A stretch of DNA of 64,000 bases from Saposhnikovia divaricata (GCA_036435485.1 CM071598.1:138612148-138676147); one strand, 5' to 3'. Counted from the first letter of the stretch, positions 10,011 through 22,377 are shown. Notes: a model not told the origin generated them from the letters alone. Translations and numbers: made by a program.

Positions 10011-12739
10011 GTGGATGGATAGTGATTTTGTAAGTTGGAAAACTTTTCACTCCACCCTATGTACGGGACGTGATATGGATGTTTCGAAGTCATATTAGTA
10101 ATACGCGGAGGAAATAAGTGAATGCAGAGACGATCGGAATTCAGAAATTCCAAATTCTTTTCGGTATAATATTTGACCGGACAGTGGATTAAATATTATT
10201 ATAATCCAAGAATTGAGATAATAACTTTGAGGATTTGATATTTTGGGATGTTATTATATTTGATTTAAGAATGAAGGTAGGAAACCACTGGGGAGTGGTT
10301 ATGGCTACAATGTAATAATTGATATTTGGAAAGAATGAATGGAATTCGACTTTATTATTTCTATGTCTTGAAGAATGCTAAAGGGTAACAACATAGGTAA
10401 GAATAATCTATCTTCTAAGGGAATAAGATATGGCAATTTCAAGCAGGAGAATATTCTCATGTCATCCAGATCGGTAACGATTAATCCAGTAGTTCCGTAA
10501 AAAGGGTAAGGAACGATCGAAAGAGAATACGGACAATTGTACCACCCTAAGAGAACAAGTAAAGAATACAGAATGAATAGTGTTTAGGTGGGAGTATATA
10601 ATAATAGGAGACGACACTATATAGAAGCATTCGGAAAGGATTTCCGAGTTCGTATTAGTGATCCAGGGGGAAAATAAGTGTATGTAAAAGCTGTCGGATT
10701 CTGAAAAATCGCACTTTTATTTTCTCCGAGAGTTCCCTAGACACTGATAGCCTTAAGTATTTAACGAATGGATTTAAGGAATATAAATTGGAAAGTTAGA
10801 ATGAAAGATGGAGAATGAAAGTATTAATATTAAAAAAGGATTCCCGGTAAACCCTAATTAGAAATCCGTGAAATATTCCTACGAACGATCAATCGAAACG
10901 GGCAATAACCGGACACAGAAACAAGCAGAGGAAGCAAGAGTCTTGTGCAAGCTACTAGTATAAAATATCTAGTAACCAAACTAGAATCAAGGAACTAGCA
11001 CCCTAGAGAATGCAACTAAGTACTTAGCAAGGCAACCATGTAGTTAGGCTAAAACCACCACATTTTCAACACTTGTCATGGTATTTCCTCATCCAACACC
11101 TCATCACTTTAATAAAGTGAATTTATACAAGATATTATCTTGATAATAGATGAGAATGGATGAGATTAAAACCAAATAAACCAAGCAACTCTCCCCCCCC
11201 CTTTTGAAAATTCCATTCGGCCATACCCTTAATTCCAAAATCAAAACCCCTCTTCCCACCATCTCTTGATCTTGTAAAAATTATGGTGAGTCTTACATTT
11301 CCTAAAAGTGATCCCCTAAAAATTTCAAAGCCAAACTCTCTTGTTTCCATTTTCAAAGAAATCATCAAAGACTAGGGTGAATAGTGATTTTCAAGAACAA
11401 CTCTTGATTTTCTTGATTTCTAGGATGATCTAAGCTTGGTTATGGGTATACAAGGACTATGCAAAGCTTAGCAAGGTCTTTACACACTCCAAGGAAGGTA
11501 TAAAGCTCTTGAAACCCTAACCCTTGTTTGAGATTTAAGCATGTTTATGATAGTTATAACTTAGTTATGGTTATGTTAAGATTATAAGCATGATTATGTA
11601 TGGATTTTGGATTAATGATGTAAATAGCTAGATGAACGGAAAGGCATTGCTTGGCCTCAGTTCATGTATATAAGTCATGTATATGTTGTTTGGGTTGGAT
11701 ACTATGTTTATGGGAAGATTCGAAATTGGTAGATATTCGATTTACAGCCGTTATAATGCCCGATTTTGCAATACCATGTTTTGTATGCCATTTTCCATGT
11801 CGAACACCTACTGTCCAGAGACCTTATCTGCCATTATAGGATAGGTAATGTTCTAAGCTTCGTTTTGATATAAAGATCACGTGAAACGGACTTACGGTTT
11901 AGGATTTATGACCAAATTACTAAAAGTAGTTCGAATCCGTAAACGAAAGTTCGTAACTGTAATTGAACCCTCGTAAACTATGTAACGTCATGGCAAATCT
12001 TAGTAAATAAATACTAGAGGTAAAAAGGAAGGTGCGAAAGAAAACCGTATGTCAAAAAGATCATTTTTCGATTTATTAAAAATGTTCGAGTCGAGGTTAA
12101 ACGCGAACGAACCCCTAAAAGACGACTCTTTTATAACTTTGGTAAAACACTTAGAAAACGGGCGATAAAACTCGGAGTATAGTATTGGTTCGTAACGATC
12201 GACTTTAGAACTCATATGACTTAAGTATGTCCCAAGTATAAGTACAATGACATGTCGTATTAACGAACGAATGTCGGGTCGGATCAGTGATAAAAGTAAT
12301 CCACTAAAAAGGGGTATAACGAGATAACTCGAGAACGTGTTTCGAATTAAGTATAACTTAACTTTTAATATGTTAAGTGATTAATCCCGAATGCCTTGGC
12401 TATTTATAGATCACCAAGCTGAGCCGGGACCCGCTACCACTACCCCTTACCGTACTCGACTACCAGGCAAGTTTCAATTCCCTTCTTTTAGGCTGTTGTT
12501 GTGATTGAATAAATATATATATATATGATTGCTGATATACATATGCCATTGCATGCATGCCTACTTTCAAGTTGAATTGATATACTTGTTCCCTGAATGT
12601 TATTGTTGGCTTATAAGCTAGATAGTTATATATCAGTTATAAGCCGGTTATTGTAAGACCCTCATAGAAGGGCGTATACATCTTATTAATCAAAATAGAC
12701 CGGGAGTCAATATTCCTTGATATATCGAGATTACCTCGG

Positions 12740-13420
12740 AGGAAAATATTTAAGTAAATATTTTCTATTATTTGGGCGACGAATATTATTTGAATATTCG
12801 TTCGAGACTAATTATTTTAACGATCCTTACTTCAAATAATTATTTGAACGTAACTATTCAACGAATAATATTTCTCAATATTCATTCAGAGTCGAATTGA
12901 TTATCGATTATTATTTCGAATATTCTTCTAAAGATGAGACTACTAAATGAATATTATTTGGATATTCTTTTAGAATATTATTTTATTAAACAAATATTAC
13001 TTTTGAATATTCATTTAAGATATTGAATACTTGATGAATATTATTTTAATATTCATCTGAAACTTGATTTAATTATCGAATATTATCTCGAATATTCCTT
13101 AAGGCTTGGATTACTAAATGAATATTACTTGATATTCATTTAGGATATTATTCATTAAATAAGTATTACTTTTGAATATTCATTTAAATTCCTAATTAAT
13201 TATGAATATTACCTTAAATATTCTTTTCAGGTCTTATTAATTAATGAATATTGTTTTGAGTATTCATTTAAATATTTATTTATTCAATAAATATTCTCCT
13301 GATATTTCTTCAGGGATTATTTTGAGAAATACTCTGATTAAAGATATTCTTTCATATTCCCAAATATTCTTTAAATATTTTAACTCAATAAATATTCTCT
13401 GAATATTTATTCCATACTTA
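12740..13420. repeat. AT-rich array of GAATATT/AATATTC words in solo LTR A
   Basis: About 680 bp built from variants of AATATTATTTGAATATTC and TGAATATTCATTTAA. The words are palindromic (GAATATTC), so both strands look alike. The same array is present in copy B at about 51790-52470, so it belongs to the LTR family and did not arise by local expansion at this site. Confidence 0.8.
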
Positions 13421-14702
13421 GAATAATCTCGATAAGGTTTATCTTCTTCGATTATTACAGAAAATATCTCGGAGTCATATTATTATTAATCTTATATCAA
13501 GAAAGGTTCTCAGACATCATTCTTCTTTGAGTCTATCTCCTTAATAATAAGGGAACCTTACTTGGAAAATGTTATTTATCTTGTCGACTTCCAGGTCATA
13601 AAGTATTCCCTTCACCCGCAACTCGGGTGCTGTTGACTTATTAAGTCGTTGCTTACCTTCTCATCTTTCGAGGGGTAAGATTACTGGAACAAGTTGATAT
13701 CCGTTACCAAGTAATAGCTTGGGAGTTATTGGTAAATTTTCCTTTCCAACTAGATACGACTACTTTGTGGAGTCTTATCAACAAGTATTATACTTGGGGA
13801 AAGGGGGACGAACGTTACATTCAGAATCATGAATTCTATTTGAACTAGGAGTCGCGTAAGAGGCCGAGTAGCGCCGGTCCATCCCCTTTGGCCCAACCGT
13901 TGGCCGGGGAGAGCTAGTAAGGCGGTATACAAGTAAAGCCGTCAGTTCTTCCTTCTACCGGTAGTAAATCTAAATTGAGCTGTACGATCTCGACTGATCA
14001 TCAAGATTGGAACAGCGGGCGCGGTGAATACTCCATCATTGGTTCATCATCCAAATTTATTTATTTCCTGCAACATGATTACTGTTGGCAGAGTTGGAAA
14101 AGGGTCATAACTGGAATTGCAACCTTTTCTTGCAAGTTCCTCTTCTTAATAACAATAAGAATATCTCGCTTACTTTGATGTAGCAGATATTTCTACAAAC
14201 AAATACTTTAAGTTACCTTGTAACTTCATCGTTCATATTATACTGGCATCATTTCCGTAAATGCATGGCATATGGTTTGAAAGATACTTTTGAACTGTTA
14301 CATTATCGTTCAGTTATATATTATTGTTTGTGGGCTATTGCTCACCCTTGCTTTATTATTATATCATAACAACAGTTAGACCAGATGACTCGCACAAGGC
14401 GCACTCGACGCGGGCGAGGACGATGAGACTACCAGAGCTGAAGAAGAAGCTATTGGTAGGGTATATTTCTTATTTCAGTACCAAGAATATGGTCTAGTAT
14501 GACTTATGTAAATGGATGGCAAAGAGTATGTATTTATATTGAAATTCTTTTGGATTGTAAGAACTCATAATGTGATTAATAAAAATTTAATTGTTACTCT
14601 GATTTCACCTCTGGGACTATAACGGGTGTGCTTTATATTGTTGTGGACAGAATTGGAAACCGTAACCACCGGATCCCGGACCCCGGATCTGGGGGTGTTA
14701 CA

Positions 14703-15188
14703 TGCATGGTTGTAGTGTGGGCCTCGTGCACACACGCGCGCCGCCGTCCGCCTCGCCACGACACGACACGACACGACTCGGGTCGGGTCGAAGAGCGATT
14801 TGGGCGAATGTCTCGGCGTCTCGCGTACGCGAGGCGACCTGGGCGAGGAATTTTATTACCTGGATTATTGATTTATTTTAACAAAAAATCAGAATTTATT
14901 TGTTACAGCAGTAATTCTGTTACGGATCAAAATCCTAATCCTGATGGGCGAATTAAAAGGATATATAGGGTTTAGATACTCAATCGTGATAATTTAAATA
15001 GTGAAATAGTGAATTAATGGATCGTGGAAAGATGAAACAATGCATTGGTGTATACAAGGCTAAATTTTTTTCCCAATGTGCTAAAAATATTATTATTGTA
15101 AATAGAAAATATTAAAAAATAGAAGAAAATATATAAGAGTAATTTGGATAAGTCAGCTCCCTTGTTTTTTGAGCTAGGTATCTTATTA
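14703..15188 (+). repeat. right half of the older retroelement remnant, then unassigned DNA
   Basis: Removing the solo LTR and one TGCAT joins this sequence to 9668. It begins with a GC-rich part (GTGCACACACGCGCG, then tandem GACAC and GGGTC words to about 14790), unlike the AT-rich surroundings. From about 14990 on I see nothing recognisable. Confidence 0.35.
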
Positions 15189-15502
15189 GAGCATCTCCAA
15201 GGGTATTATGTATATTTGTTAGCTATAATATAATATATTGATAATTATCTAAAATTATAGCTAAGAGGTTCTAGGTTTACTCCAATGGTATTATGTATAA
15301 TTATATTATCTAAAATTATACCTAATAGATTTAGAGGTTTTACAAATGTAGCTAGCCCAATTTTAGTTATCTATATATTTTTTCTAATGGATAATGGTTG
15401 GAGTATTGAATTTTTACCTAATATCTAAAATGTGCCACATAGATGCCATGTAGGTGACAAATAGATGAATTTAACTAACAGATTTTACCGTTGGAGATGC
15501 TC
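15189..15502. mobile_element. Tourist/PIF-Harbinger-type MITE, 314 bp
   Basis: Terminal inverted repeats GAGCATCTCCAA and TTGGAGATGCTC are perfect and flanked by the 3-bp duplication TTA on both sides. TTA/TAA target duplications are the mark of PIF/Harbinger MITEs. It lies about 100 bp from the 3' end of the dirigent gene. Confidence 0.85.
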
Positions 15503-15605
15503 TTAAAAAACCAACTTAACATTGCAAAGTATCAAATTAGCTAGTACAGTTTTAATGCCTCGTTAAACTACGCAAACGGATTTCAAAACAACTTGGATAG
15601 GCAAC

Positions 15606-16160
15606 TTAATAATGTTGGACAAATATATTGTACTCAACCGTTGCATTTCCTCCGGGAACATCAAAGTAAATGTTCTTTAAGAGTGCAACCCCGCGTGCCA
15701 TCCGAAAAACACCAGTTCCTCCGATGACCGGTAGCTCTCGACGTTGGCGGAGAGCCGGATTGTAACCTAAAATGGTTAAAGTGCTACCATTGTACTTGTC
15801 ATCAGTGAAAATAAAGTTCATGACACAGAGTAAACTGACTTCCTCCATAGACGCAGCCGAATAGAGACCTTGGGCTCGGCCCACGGGCTTGGAGGTGAAC
15901 TCAGGCCCAGCTGTTAATGGATCATCCATTACATTGGTCATGCCAAAGAAAGTTGGTGATGTAGCACTAGAGTTTGCTTGAGCTACAAGTACAGAAGTTC
16001 TCCCACGTAAATCATGAAAGTAAAAATGAAGTTTAGTAACCTTCTCCTTGTAATTTCCCAGCTTTCCGAACCATTTTTCCACCTCTTCTGGCTGTTGAGC
16101 AGTACCGGTGAAAGCAGCCACTGCAAAAAAGATTAGAAAGAAACAAATAAGCCTAGCCAT
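15606..16160 (-). CDS. dirigent protein, 184 aa
   Basis: A secreted dirigent-family protein. These direct the stereochemistry of coupling of phenoxy radicals made by oxidases, giving lignans or related phenolics in the apoplast, or act in Casparian-strip lignin. The single intronless frame from ATG 16160 has a signal peptide (residues 1 to about 21: hydrophobic run then AFTGTAQ), the family motif KLHFYFHD (43-50), GMTNVMDDPLT (73-83), GRAQGLYS (94-101), MNFIFTD (114-120) and GGTGVFRMARG (147-157), ending NATVEYNIFV. Three N-glycosylation sequons (N63, N124, N172) are present, as is usual. Length and lack of introns are standard. Which subfamily it belongs to, and so the product, cannot be told from sequence alone. 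Its upstream region contains a Stowaway MITE about 120 bp from the start codon. Confidence 0.95.
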   Translation of the reverse strand: MARLICFFLIFFAVAAFTGTAQQPEEVEKWFGKLGNYKEKVTKLHFYFHDLRGRTSVLVAQANSSATSPTFFGMTNVMDDPLTAGPEFTSKPVGRAQGLYSAASMEEVSLLCVMNFIFTDDKYNGSTLTILGYNPALRQRRELPVIGGTGVFRMARGVALLKNIYFDVPGGNATVEYNIFVQHY

Positions 16161-16233
16161 CTCTGTTTTTACCTATCAATAATTTCTTACGAGTATAGAT
16201 ATTCCAATGGTATGTGTGTGTACAAAGAGTGGC

Positions 16234-16241
16234 AATATATA
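16234..16241 (-). promoter_or_regulatory. TATA box of the dirigent gene
   Basis: TATATATT on the minus strand, 74 bp upstream of the start codon, leaving a normal short 5' leader. Confidence 0.55.
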
Positions 16242-16283
16242 ACAAGCAGGAGATAATACTCCACTCCAGCATGTAACCATATA

Positions 16284-16542
16284 CTCCCTATGTCCCAAAA
16301 AACTCTTCCCATTTCCCTTGGACACGTTTGTCAACGCACACTTTTAATCGTTAATATCTTTAATTTCGTATTAGTTTTAAATATAAAAACTTTACTGTAT
16401 TAAAGTACTCATAAATACGATTCCAACAAGATCACTCATGACTATATTTGGTCTTATAAATTAGACGTAAATTAGTAATTTGTTTCATGTTATGAACAAT
16501 TCCGACATATGAAACGAGAGTAACATTATGACACGGAGGGAG
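16284..16542. mobile_element. Stowaway-type MITE, 259 bp, in the dirigent promoter
   Basis: Ends CTCCCTATGTCCC and GACACGGAGGGAG match the Stowaway terminal consensus (CTCCCTCCGTCCC) and are flanked by TA on both sides. It lies just upstream of the dirigent TATA box and so within the proximal promoter. Confidence 0.85.
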
Positions 16543-16842
16543 TAACTTTTTACTTATTATATATACATTCCCATGTCGTTATCTCAATGGCTGCATACGA
16601 AAACACCAAAGACACACTGAGAACAGAGCAAGGAATCTTGCATGTGTGTAGATAAATATTTTTAATCTTCCAAGAAAATAAAATGTCATATTCTGATTGT
16701 AAGTATTTGTAAACTGAATAAATGATTTTAAAAATATGGGAGAGATTATGGTGCATTTGTATATTTTGTATTACAAAAAATTTTAAATGGTTTGAGCAAG
16801 CAACTAAGATTAAAAGGCCCAGCTAACTTTTAACCTTGAAAT

Positions 16843-17451
16843 TAGGACTGTCAATAGGTCGAATTCGGATCGGATCATCCTAAATTCATATCTGAATCCG
16901 TTATGATTTTTCGGATTCGGATCGGATCGGATCAGGAGTCGGATATTTTTTTGGTCAATCCATATCCGATCCGTTTGGATTTCCGGTTATCGGATCGGAC
17001 CCCCGATCCATTTAACAAATTTTAAATTTTTTTTTTTAATTCAAAAAATAGTATTTTATATTTTTTGACGAAATAAAAATTACAATTATGACATATACTT
17101 TGACAAATCCAAATTTATATTCCAAAATAATATTAATTATATAAAATTGTATATATTATATATGTTATATATATATATATATATTTAATATATATTATAT
17201 TATATATATATATATATATATTTAATATATATTATATATTATATATTACATAAATATATAAAATATATAAAATATATAATCAATATAATATATTCGGATC
17301 GGATCGTTATTGGATTGGATCATACAAAATCCATATCCGCTCGTTATCGGATCGGATCATTAACGGACTGGATTTTTTTTGGAAAGATCCATACCCGTTA
17401 CTTTAGCTACGGATCGGATTGAGTCGAATATCCGATCCATTGACAGGCCTA
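16843..17451. mobile_element. hAT-type MITE, 609 bp
   Basis: Ends TAGGACTGTCAATAGGTCG and CGATCCATTGACAGGCCTA are inverted repeats with few mismatches, flanked by the perfect 8-bp duplication CTTGAAAT (16835-16842, 17452-17459), the hAT signature. The interior carries many GGATCGGAT words near both ends and a TA-rich microsatellite at 17155-17285. Confidence 0.9.
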
Positions 17452-17842
17452 CTTGAAATTATTGTTTAGGAAACATACAATGTATAAAAACTGGATTTCC
17501 CGAAAGTTTTATGTGAAAATGTAGTTGGGATTGGGACTAGTTTCTTCACTAAATATTCAGATGAAATATGAATGGTGATTCTGTACTTGTGGTTCAGATC
17601 ATGAGAATCCAATGTGTACATAATACATGCCTCCTTTTCATACGCTAATAGATCTACACCAACAAATTCTCCTCATCACAACCCACTTTCCAAGTAAATC
17701 CCGGCCCTCTTCGCTACAGCTTCTTTATTTTCTCCATGTATTGTCATTTGTCAGCTTATCTTGATCGGTGAAATGAATTATGATTGCGTTTGGAAAGTTG
17801 AAATTCATTTCAAATGATGAATTTCAATTCCTAAATTTCGCC

Positions 17843-19294
17843 ATGATAGTATATGATATTGTTCTTTTCCTTTTTGCTTTCACTTTAATCCGTGCAAGCA
17901 TAAGCATTGATGTTATGTTTGGTTGGGTAGAATGAAATAGAATGGAATGGAATCAATGAAATTAAAAGGAAAACAATGAAGGTAGAGGGAAGATTTAGAA
18001 AAAAAAATGAATAGGTACAAAATTTCTGTGATGAGATATGTGAAGAAATTGAATGTTGGGGAGAATAGAGCATTCCTTCTTAAATAGGTGGGTTTGAGTT
18101 CTAGTTCAAATGATTAAGAATGGAATATATGAATGAATGAATATTTTAGACATTAACTTATTTCATAGTTCAAATTTTATTCCATTCTATTCATCCCAAC
18201 CAAACAAGAGGATGTCAAATTGAATAAATTCCTAACTTAAGAAATTACTGTACAAGATATTGATCAGCTAGCTTCTAAGCAAAACAAGCTCACCTCGAGG
18301 CAGCTAGTGGAGTTGTATATTAGAGAGATTCAAAGACTCATATCAATCAATCATATGGCTGCAGTGTCACTAGGTACAGAGACTGGATGCATCAATCATA
18401 TGTCCTTCCATTTGCAACTCTGTTGTAGGAATAAAACCTAAACTAGGCTTGACAAGCCGGGAAGGGGTTGTTCCAATTACACCTAGGCAAGACACTGTTA
18501 GGTGAGCAATGTTTAGCCAGCCTCCTTTATGTTTCATTCAATGAAGTTAGACTACAAGATAAAGTTGGATAATTATTGTACAAAACACCGACACGCCTAT
18601 TTGCAGGACAGTAGCAGATGCTGTTTATGTACTCAGTGCCATTGTTGGTTTTGATCGCATAGATTCAGCAACAAGAAAATCTTTAAAGTACATAACAAAA
18701 GGAGGCTATGTACAATTTCTCAAGGCTAATGGGCTCGGAGGGAAGAGAATATTAATACCACAATATTCTAGATTTGGATTTTCAAAATACTCCAGTGTCG
18801 TTAACGCTTTTGAACCAAATTTACACAAACTAAGGGGAGTCGTATATGGTTCAAGCATCCAAAAACCTTCTTATAATAATAGTATGCAGTGCAGGCTACT
18901 TCAGTATGATATCCAACGATGTTTTACATTAAACTTGGGTAGCTTCTGTATATGCCACTTCAATCGGACGATGATACAACTCTTAATCTTGTTCAAGGAA
19001 AAGGTGCAGCTTTGGTAGATTATCTGGAATCACCCAACATAAGAATAACCTTGAACTACACTGTAAGTGGTGAAAGAAACTAAGCTTGATGCATTTTTAA
19101 CTCCTACACATTGCTCTCCTGTTCTTGCAATTGTAGGACATCCAGGAATCAGTGTCCCTGCTGGATATGGTAGTGATGGAGTGCCTCTTGGATTTTGTTT
19201 CGGTGGATTGAAGGGATCAGAGCCTAAACTTATCGAAATTGCATATGGTTTTGAACAAGCAACCAAGTTCAGAATCCTACACTTTAAGCCTTAA
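17843..19294 (+). pseudogene. degenerate amidase copy, tandem duplicate of the downstream gene
   Basis: Segments match the intact amidase gene at 20057-22377 in order: the signal-peptide start (ATG 17843), the exon 1 stretch around KQNKLTSRQLVEL (18240-18345), the exon 2 core from MAAVSLGTET (18355), exon 3 (18607-18835), part of exon 4 (18990-19060) and the exon 5 end (19080-19294). The middle of exon 1 with the catalytic lysine, the serine-rich loop and intron 1 are deleted, the nucleophile region is scrambled, exons 4 and 5 have lost internal parts, and frames are shifted. A MITE sits in exon 1. It cannot encode an active amidase. Its end is conserved (FGGLKGSEPKLIEIAYGFEQ), which dates the duplication as moderately recent. 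Confidence 0.88.
17914..18208. mobile_element. MITE inside exon 1 of the amidase pseudogene
   Basis: Inverted ends TGTTTGGTTGGG and CCCAACCAAACA, followed inward by the matching AGAATGAAATAGAATGG and CCATTCTATTCAT. It separates the signal-peptide part of the pseudogene from the rest of exon 1. I could not settle its target duplication, so the superfamily stays open (hAT-like ends). Confidence 0.7.
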
Positions 19295-19397
19295 ATTTCA
19301 ATGACATCTCACTCTACAATATTTTGTTTCACCCGTTTGAAATATTAAAATCCCACTAAACTTTGTTTCATTATTTCACCCCTTAAACTAATTATTG

Positions 19398-19756
19398 GCA
19401 AGTCCAATAGTCTCCTAACATATTCCTTATAAATATTATAAAATATTCAATTCCTGAGAATTTAGGATATTGTATTGTATATCAACTCCAACAATCTTCC
19501 TTATAATTGATCCTTATAATTATTAAATAATAAATTTAAACTCCACCATGTATTTGAAAAGAGGGAAACAATTGGAAAATGAAGGGAAAATAATATTTTA
19601 TTGATAAAAGTGAAATAAAAGAGCCGTTAAAGATAAGGAGTGACATGATGCTCCTAACTTTTTAAGGAAAAGTTAAGAGGATGTTGGAGCACAATTTTAG
19701 ACCAAATTCCTTATAATTTAAGTTAGGAAATCATATAAGGGATCTATTGAACTTGC
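19398..19756. mobile_element. probable MITE upstream of the amidase gene, ~359 bp
   Basis: Left end GCAAGTCCAATAG and right end CTATTGAACTTGC are inverted copies with one mismatch; further inward both sides hold CCTAAC / GTTAGG and TTCCTTATAA words. No coding capacity. The target duplication is unclear. Confidence 0.55.
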
Positions 19757-19949
19757 TTTTATAGAAGTTCACCTAAATTATGTACCCTTTATTTTTTTTA
19801 TTTGCATCAAAGTATAATAAGAAATAGAGGAATTTGTGAATGGATTAAACAAACAACAATGCCTTTTAGTAATGCCTTTTGCTAATATATGTGAATGATA
19901 TATGGGCCCAACGATATATTGGCAGCAACGCCTTTTTTTCCACTAACTA

Positions 19950-19983
19950 TTGACTTAAACTAGGAACCACGTGATAAAGTCAA
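19950..19983 (+). promoter_or_regulatory. W-box / G-box cluster in the amidase promoter
   Basis: Two WRKY-type TTGAC cores in opposite orientation (19950-19954 plus strand, 19979-19983 minus strand) flank a palindromic G-box CACGTG (19968-19973), within 110 bp of the amidase start codon. The clustering suggests stress or hormone control, but these are short words that occur by chance. Confidence 0.35.
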
Positions 19984-20056
19984 CAACGTCACCTCAACAT
20001 CATCTTTCTAATACAAAAACAATGAGAAATGTTTGAAATAATTATAAGATTTTGCC

Positions 20057-22377
20057 ATGACAGGCTATGCTCTGTTTCTTGTTCTTTCCACTATAGTAGT
20101 AACTTTTATCAGTCCAAGCATTAGTGTTGATGATAGCATATTGAGAAAGTTGGGAACTCAAGAAATTACGGTACAAGAAATTCAGATAGCTTTTAAGCAA
20201 AACAAGCTCACCTCGAGGCAGCTTGTTGAGTTGTATATTAGAGAGATTCAAAGGCTCAATCCAGTCCTCAAGAGTGTTTTGGAGATTAATCCTCATGCAC
20301 TCTATCAAGCTGATAAGGCAGATCAAGAACGGAAGGCCAAGGCACCTGTGTCGTTATCCAGCATTCACGGTATTCCTATTCTGCTCAAGGATAATATTGC
20401 AACAAAGGATAAGCTTAATACTACTGCAGGGTCATACGCTCTTCTTGGGTCAGTTGTGCCACGCGATGCAGGTGTGGTGGAGAAGTTAAGGAAAGCAGGC
20501 GCAATTATTCTTGGAAAGGCTAGCTTGAGTGAGTGGTCTCATTACAGAGGAGATTCTATTCCTAGTGGTTGGTGTGCTAGAGGTGGCCAAGCTGTGGTAC
20601 GTTATCTTATTGATTCCATTAAGTTTTTCTCAGTCTGACTAAATTACTAATATCAAGTCGCTTTATATTATGTACTCGGTCATTTTTTATCATGTTGGAT
20701 GCAATAAATTGTTTAAAGGAACTTTGCATGAAATCGAAACTTGGAAGTTTCTGTGCAAGTTCAGTGTCACTCACAGGGTACCAAGTCTGTAGTGTAGGTT
20801 ACCTTCTCTGCTTCTTTTCGATAGACATTCTTTAGCTACTTGATATTGCCAATCCAGCTCAACGTGGCACCAGTATTTCAATTGTACTAATTGATACAGA
20901 GTTTTGATAAGTCCGTAAAGTGAGAAGTTCTGAAATATACGTGTTAGTTGTCTTGGCATTGCATTCTTGAAACTTTTTTCATGTCATGCAGAACCCGTAT
21001 GTAGCATCTGCAGACCCGTGTGGATCAAGCAGTGGATCAGCAATATCAGTAGCTGCGAACATGGCTGCAGTGTCACTGGGTACAGAGACTGATGGTTCCA
21101 TATTGTGTCCATCCAGTCACAACTCTGTTGTTGGAATTAAACCTACATTAGGCTTGACAAGCCGGGCTGGGGTCATTCCAATTACACCTAGGCAGGACAC
21201 TGTTGGGTGAGCAACGTTTACATATATTCACAGACCAGCCTCCTTTAAGTTTGATTTATTAAAATTAACTACAAATAAAGTTGGAATTAATTATCTCTGT
21301 ACAAGACAGGCCAATTTGCAGGACAGTAGCAGATGCCGTATATGTACTCAATGCCATTGTTGGTGTTGATCACAATGATGCAGCAACAAGAAAATCTTCC
21401 AAGTTCATACCAAGCGGAGGCTATTTAAAATTTCTCAAGGCTGATGGACTCAGAGGGAAGAGATTGTTGATAACACATTATCCTGGATTTGGGTTTTTAA
21501 ATGACTCTGGAGTTAATCTTTTTGAACCACATTTACAGAAATTAAGGTAAGCTGTATATGGTCCTAGTCTCCTGGCATTGAACCTTTCTTATTCATAGCA
21601 TAAAGACTGCTTCAATATGATGGAGTTCTAGATCCTTTACAATTATATATGGACAGAATTTTTCCAACTAGGATAGCTTTACTTCCATATATCCACTATT
21701 CTCAAAAATCTAATGATAACTCTCAATCTTGTTAAAGGGAAAAGGGTGCAATTTTGGTCGATAAGCTGCTGGAAATACCCAATGTCAATGATTACTTTGG
21801 CTTAAGTGGTGAAGAGACAGCAATGTCCGTCGAATTCAAACCAGCTATAAATACTTACCTGAAGGAACTTGTGGTCTCCCCAGTTCGTACCCTGCAAGAT
21901 CTAATAAAATTTAATCACAAGTTCTCTGATTTGGTGAGTACAAAGAGTGTATACACTCCACTGACTCCATTTCTTTTTTAAATATTCGAAAACTAATAAA
22001 CTATGATGATATTGGCTTGTTAGGAAATGTTAAAAGAATTTGGACAATCGTTTTTCCTGGCTTCAGAAGCAACAAATGGTACTGATATTGCATATATAAA
22101 AGCGATAAAGAATTTGGAGAAACTTAATAAAGGATATGAGAAGATGATGCAGAACAATAAGCTTGATGCATTTGTGACTCCTAGCCCGAATTGTTCTCCC
22201 GTTCTTGCAGTAGGAGGTTATCCAGGAATCACTGTCCCTGCTGGATATGATAGTAATGGAGTGCCTCTTGGAATTTGTTTTGGTGGCTTAAAGGGATCAG
22301 AGCCTAAACTGATCGAAATCGCATATGGTTTCGAGCAAGCAACTAAGTTCAGAAAGCCTCCTACATTTAAGCCTTGA
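20057..22377 (+). CDS. amidase signature family protein, five exons, 513 aa
   Basis: Exons inferred from splice sites and frame: 20057-20596, 20992-21206, 21310-21546, 21738-21933, 22024-22377 (1542 nt with stop). All introns are GT-AG. The protein has a hydrophobic N-terminal signal (residues 1-24), then the amidase domain with the Ser-cisSer-Lys triad: Lys111 in ILLKDNIATKDKLNTTAGS, the serine loop GSSSGSA (191-197) and the nucleophile Ser216 in GTETDGSI. The C-terminus GYPGITVPAGYDSNGVPLGI and FGGLKGSEPKLIEIAYGFEQ is characteristic. It resembles the plant group of Arabidopsis At4g34880, a predicted secreted amidase of unknown substrate, rather than the auxin-related AMI1 or the fatty acid amide hydrolases. 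It hydrolyses an amide or transfers its ammonia by family; the substrate cannot be inferred. A dead tandem copy lies 0.8 kb upstream. Confidence 0.93.

Larger units (their letters stand above)
9669..14702 (+). mobile_element. solo LTR, 5034 bp, Ty3/Gypsy long-LTR family, copy A
   Basis: The sequence starts TGTAAGAACCCC and ends GGGGGTGTTACA, and is flanked by the perfect 5-bp duplication TGCAT (9664-9668 and 14703-14707). No primer site, polypurine tract or coding region lies inside, so it is a solo LTR left by recombination between the two LTRs of one element. It is homologous over most of its length to 49119-53792 and shares its ends with the complete-looking LTR at 59127-62614, which is followed by a primer site; that identifies these ends as LTR ends. 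It carries about 450 bp near 10310-10780 that copy B lacks. Short ORFs inside are chance frames. Confidence 0.93.

Noticed and set aside
9761..10153. 130-codon minus-strand frame in the solo LTR
   Set aside because: It is made by the 20-bp minisatellite being free of stops; the same happens in copy B. No domain.
9669..14702. complete non-autonomous retrotransposon instead of a solo LTR
   Set aside because: No inner LTR pair, primer site or polypurine tract could be found; ends match a single LTR (59127-62614) that does have a primer site.
15189..15502. microRNA precursor
   Set aside because: Inverted ends are short relative to the body and flanked by a TTA duplication, which a MITE explains better.
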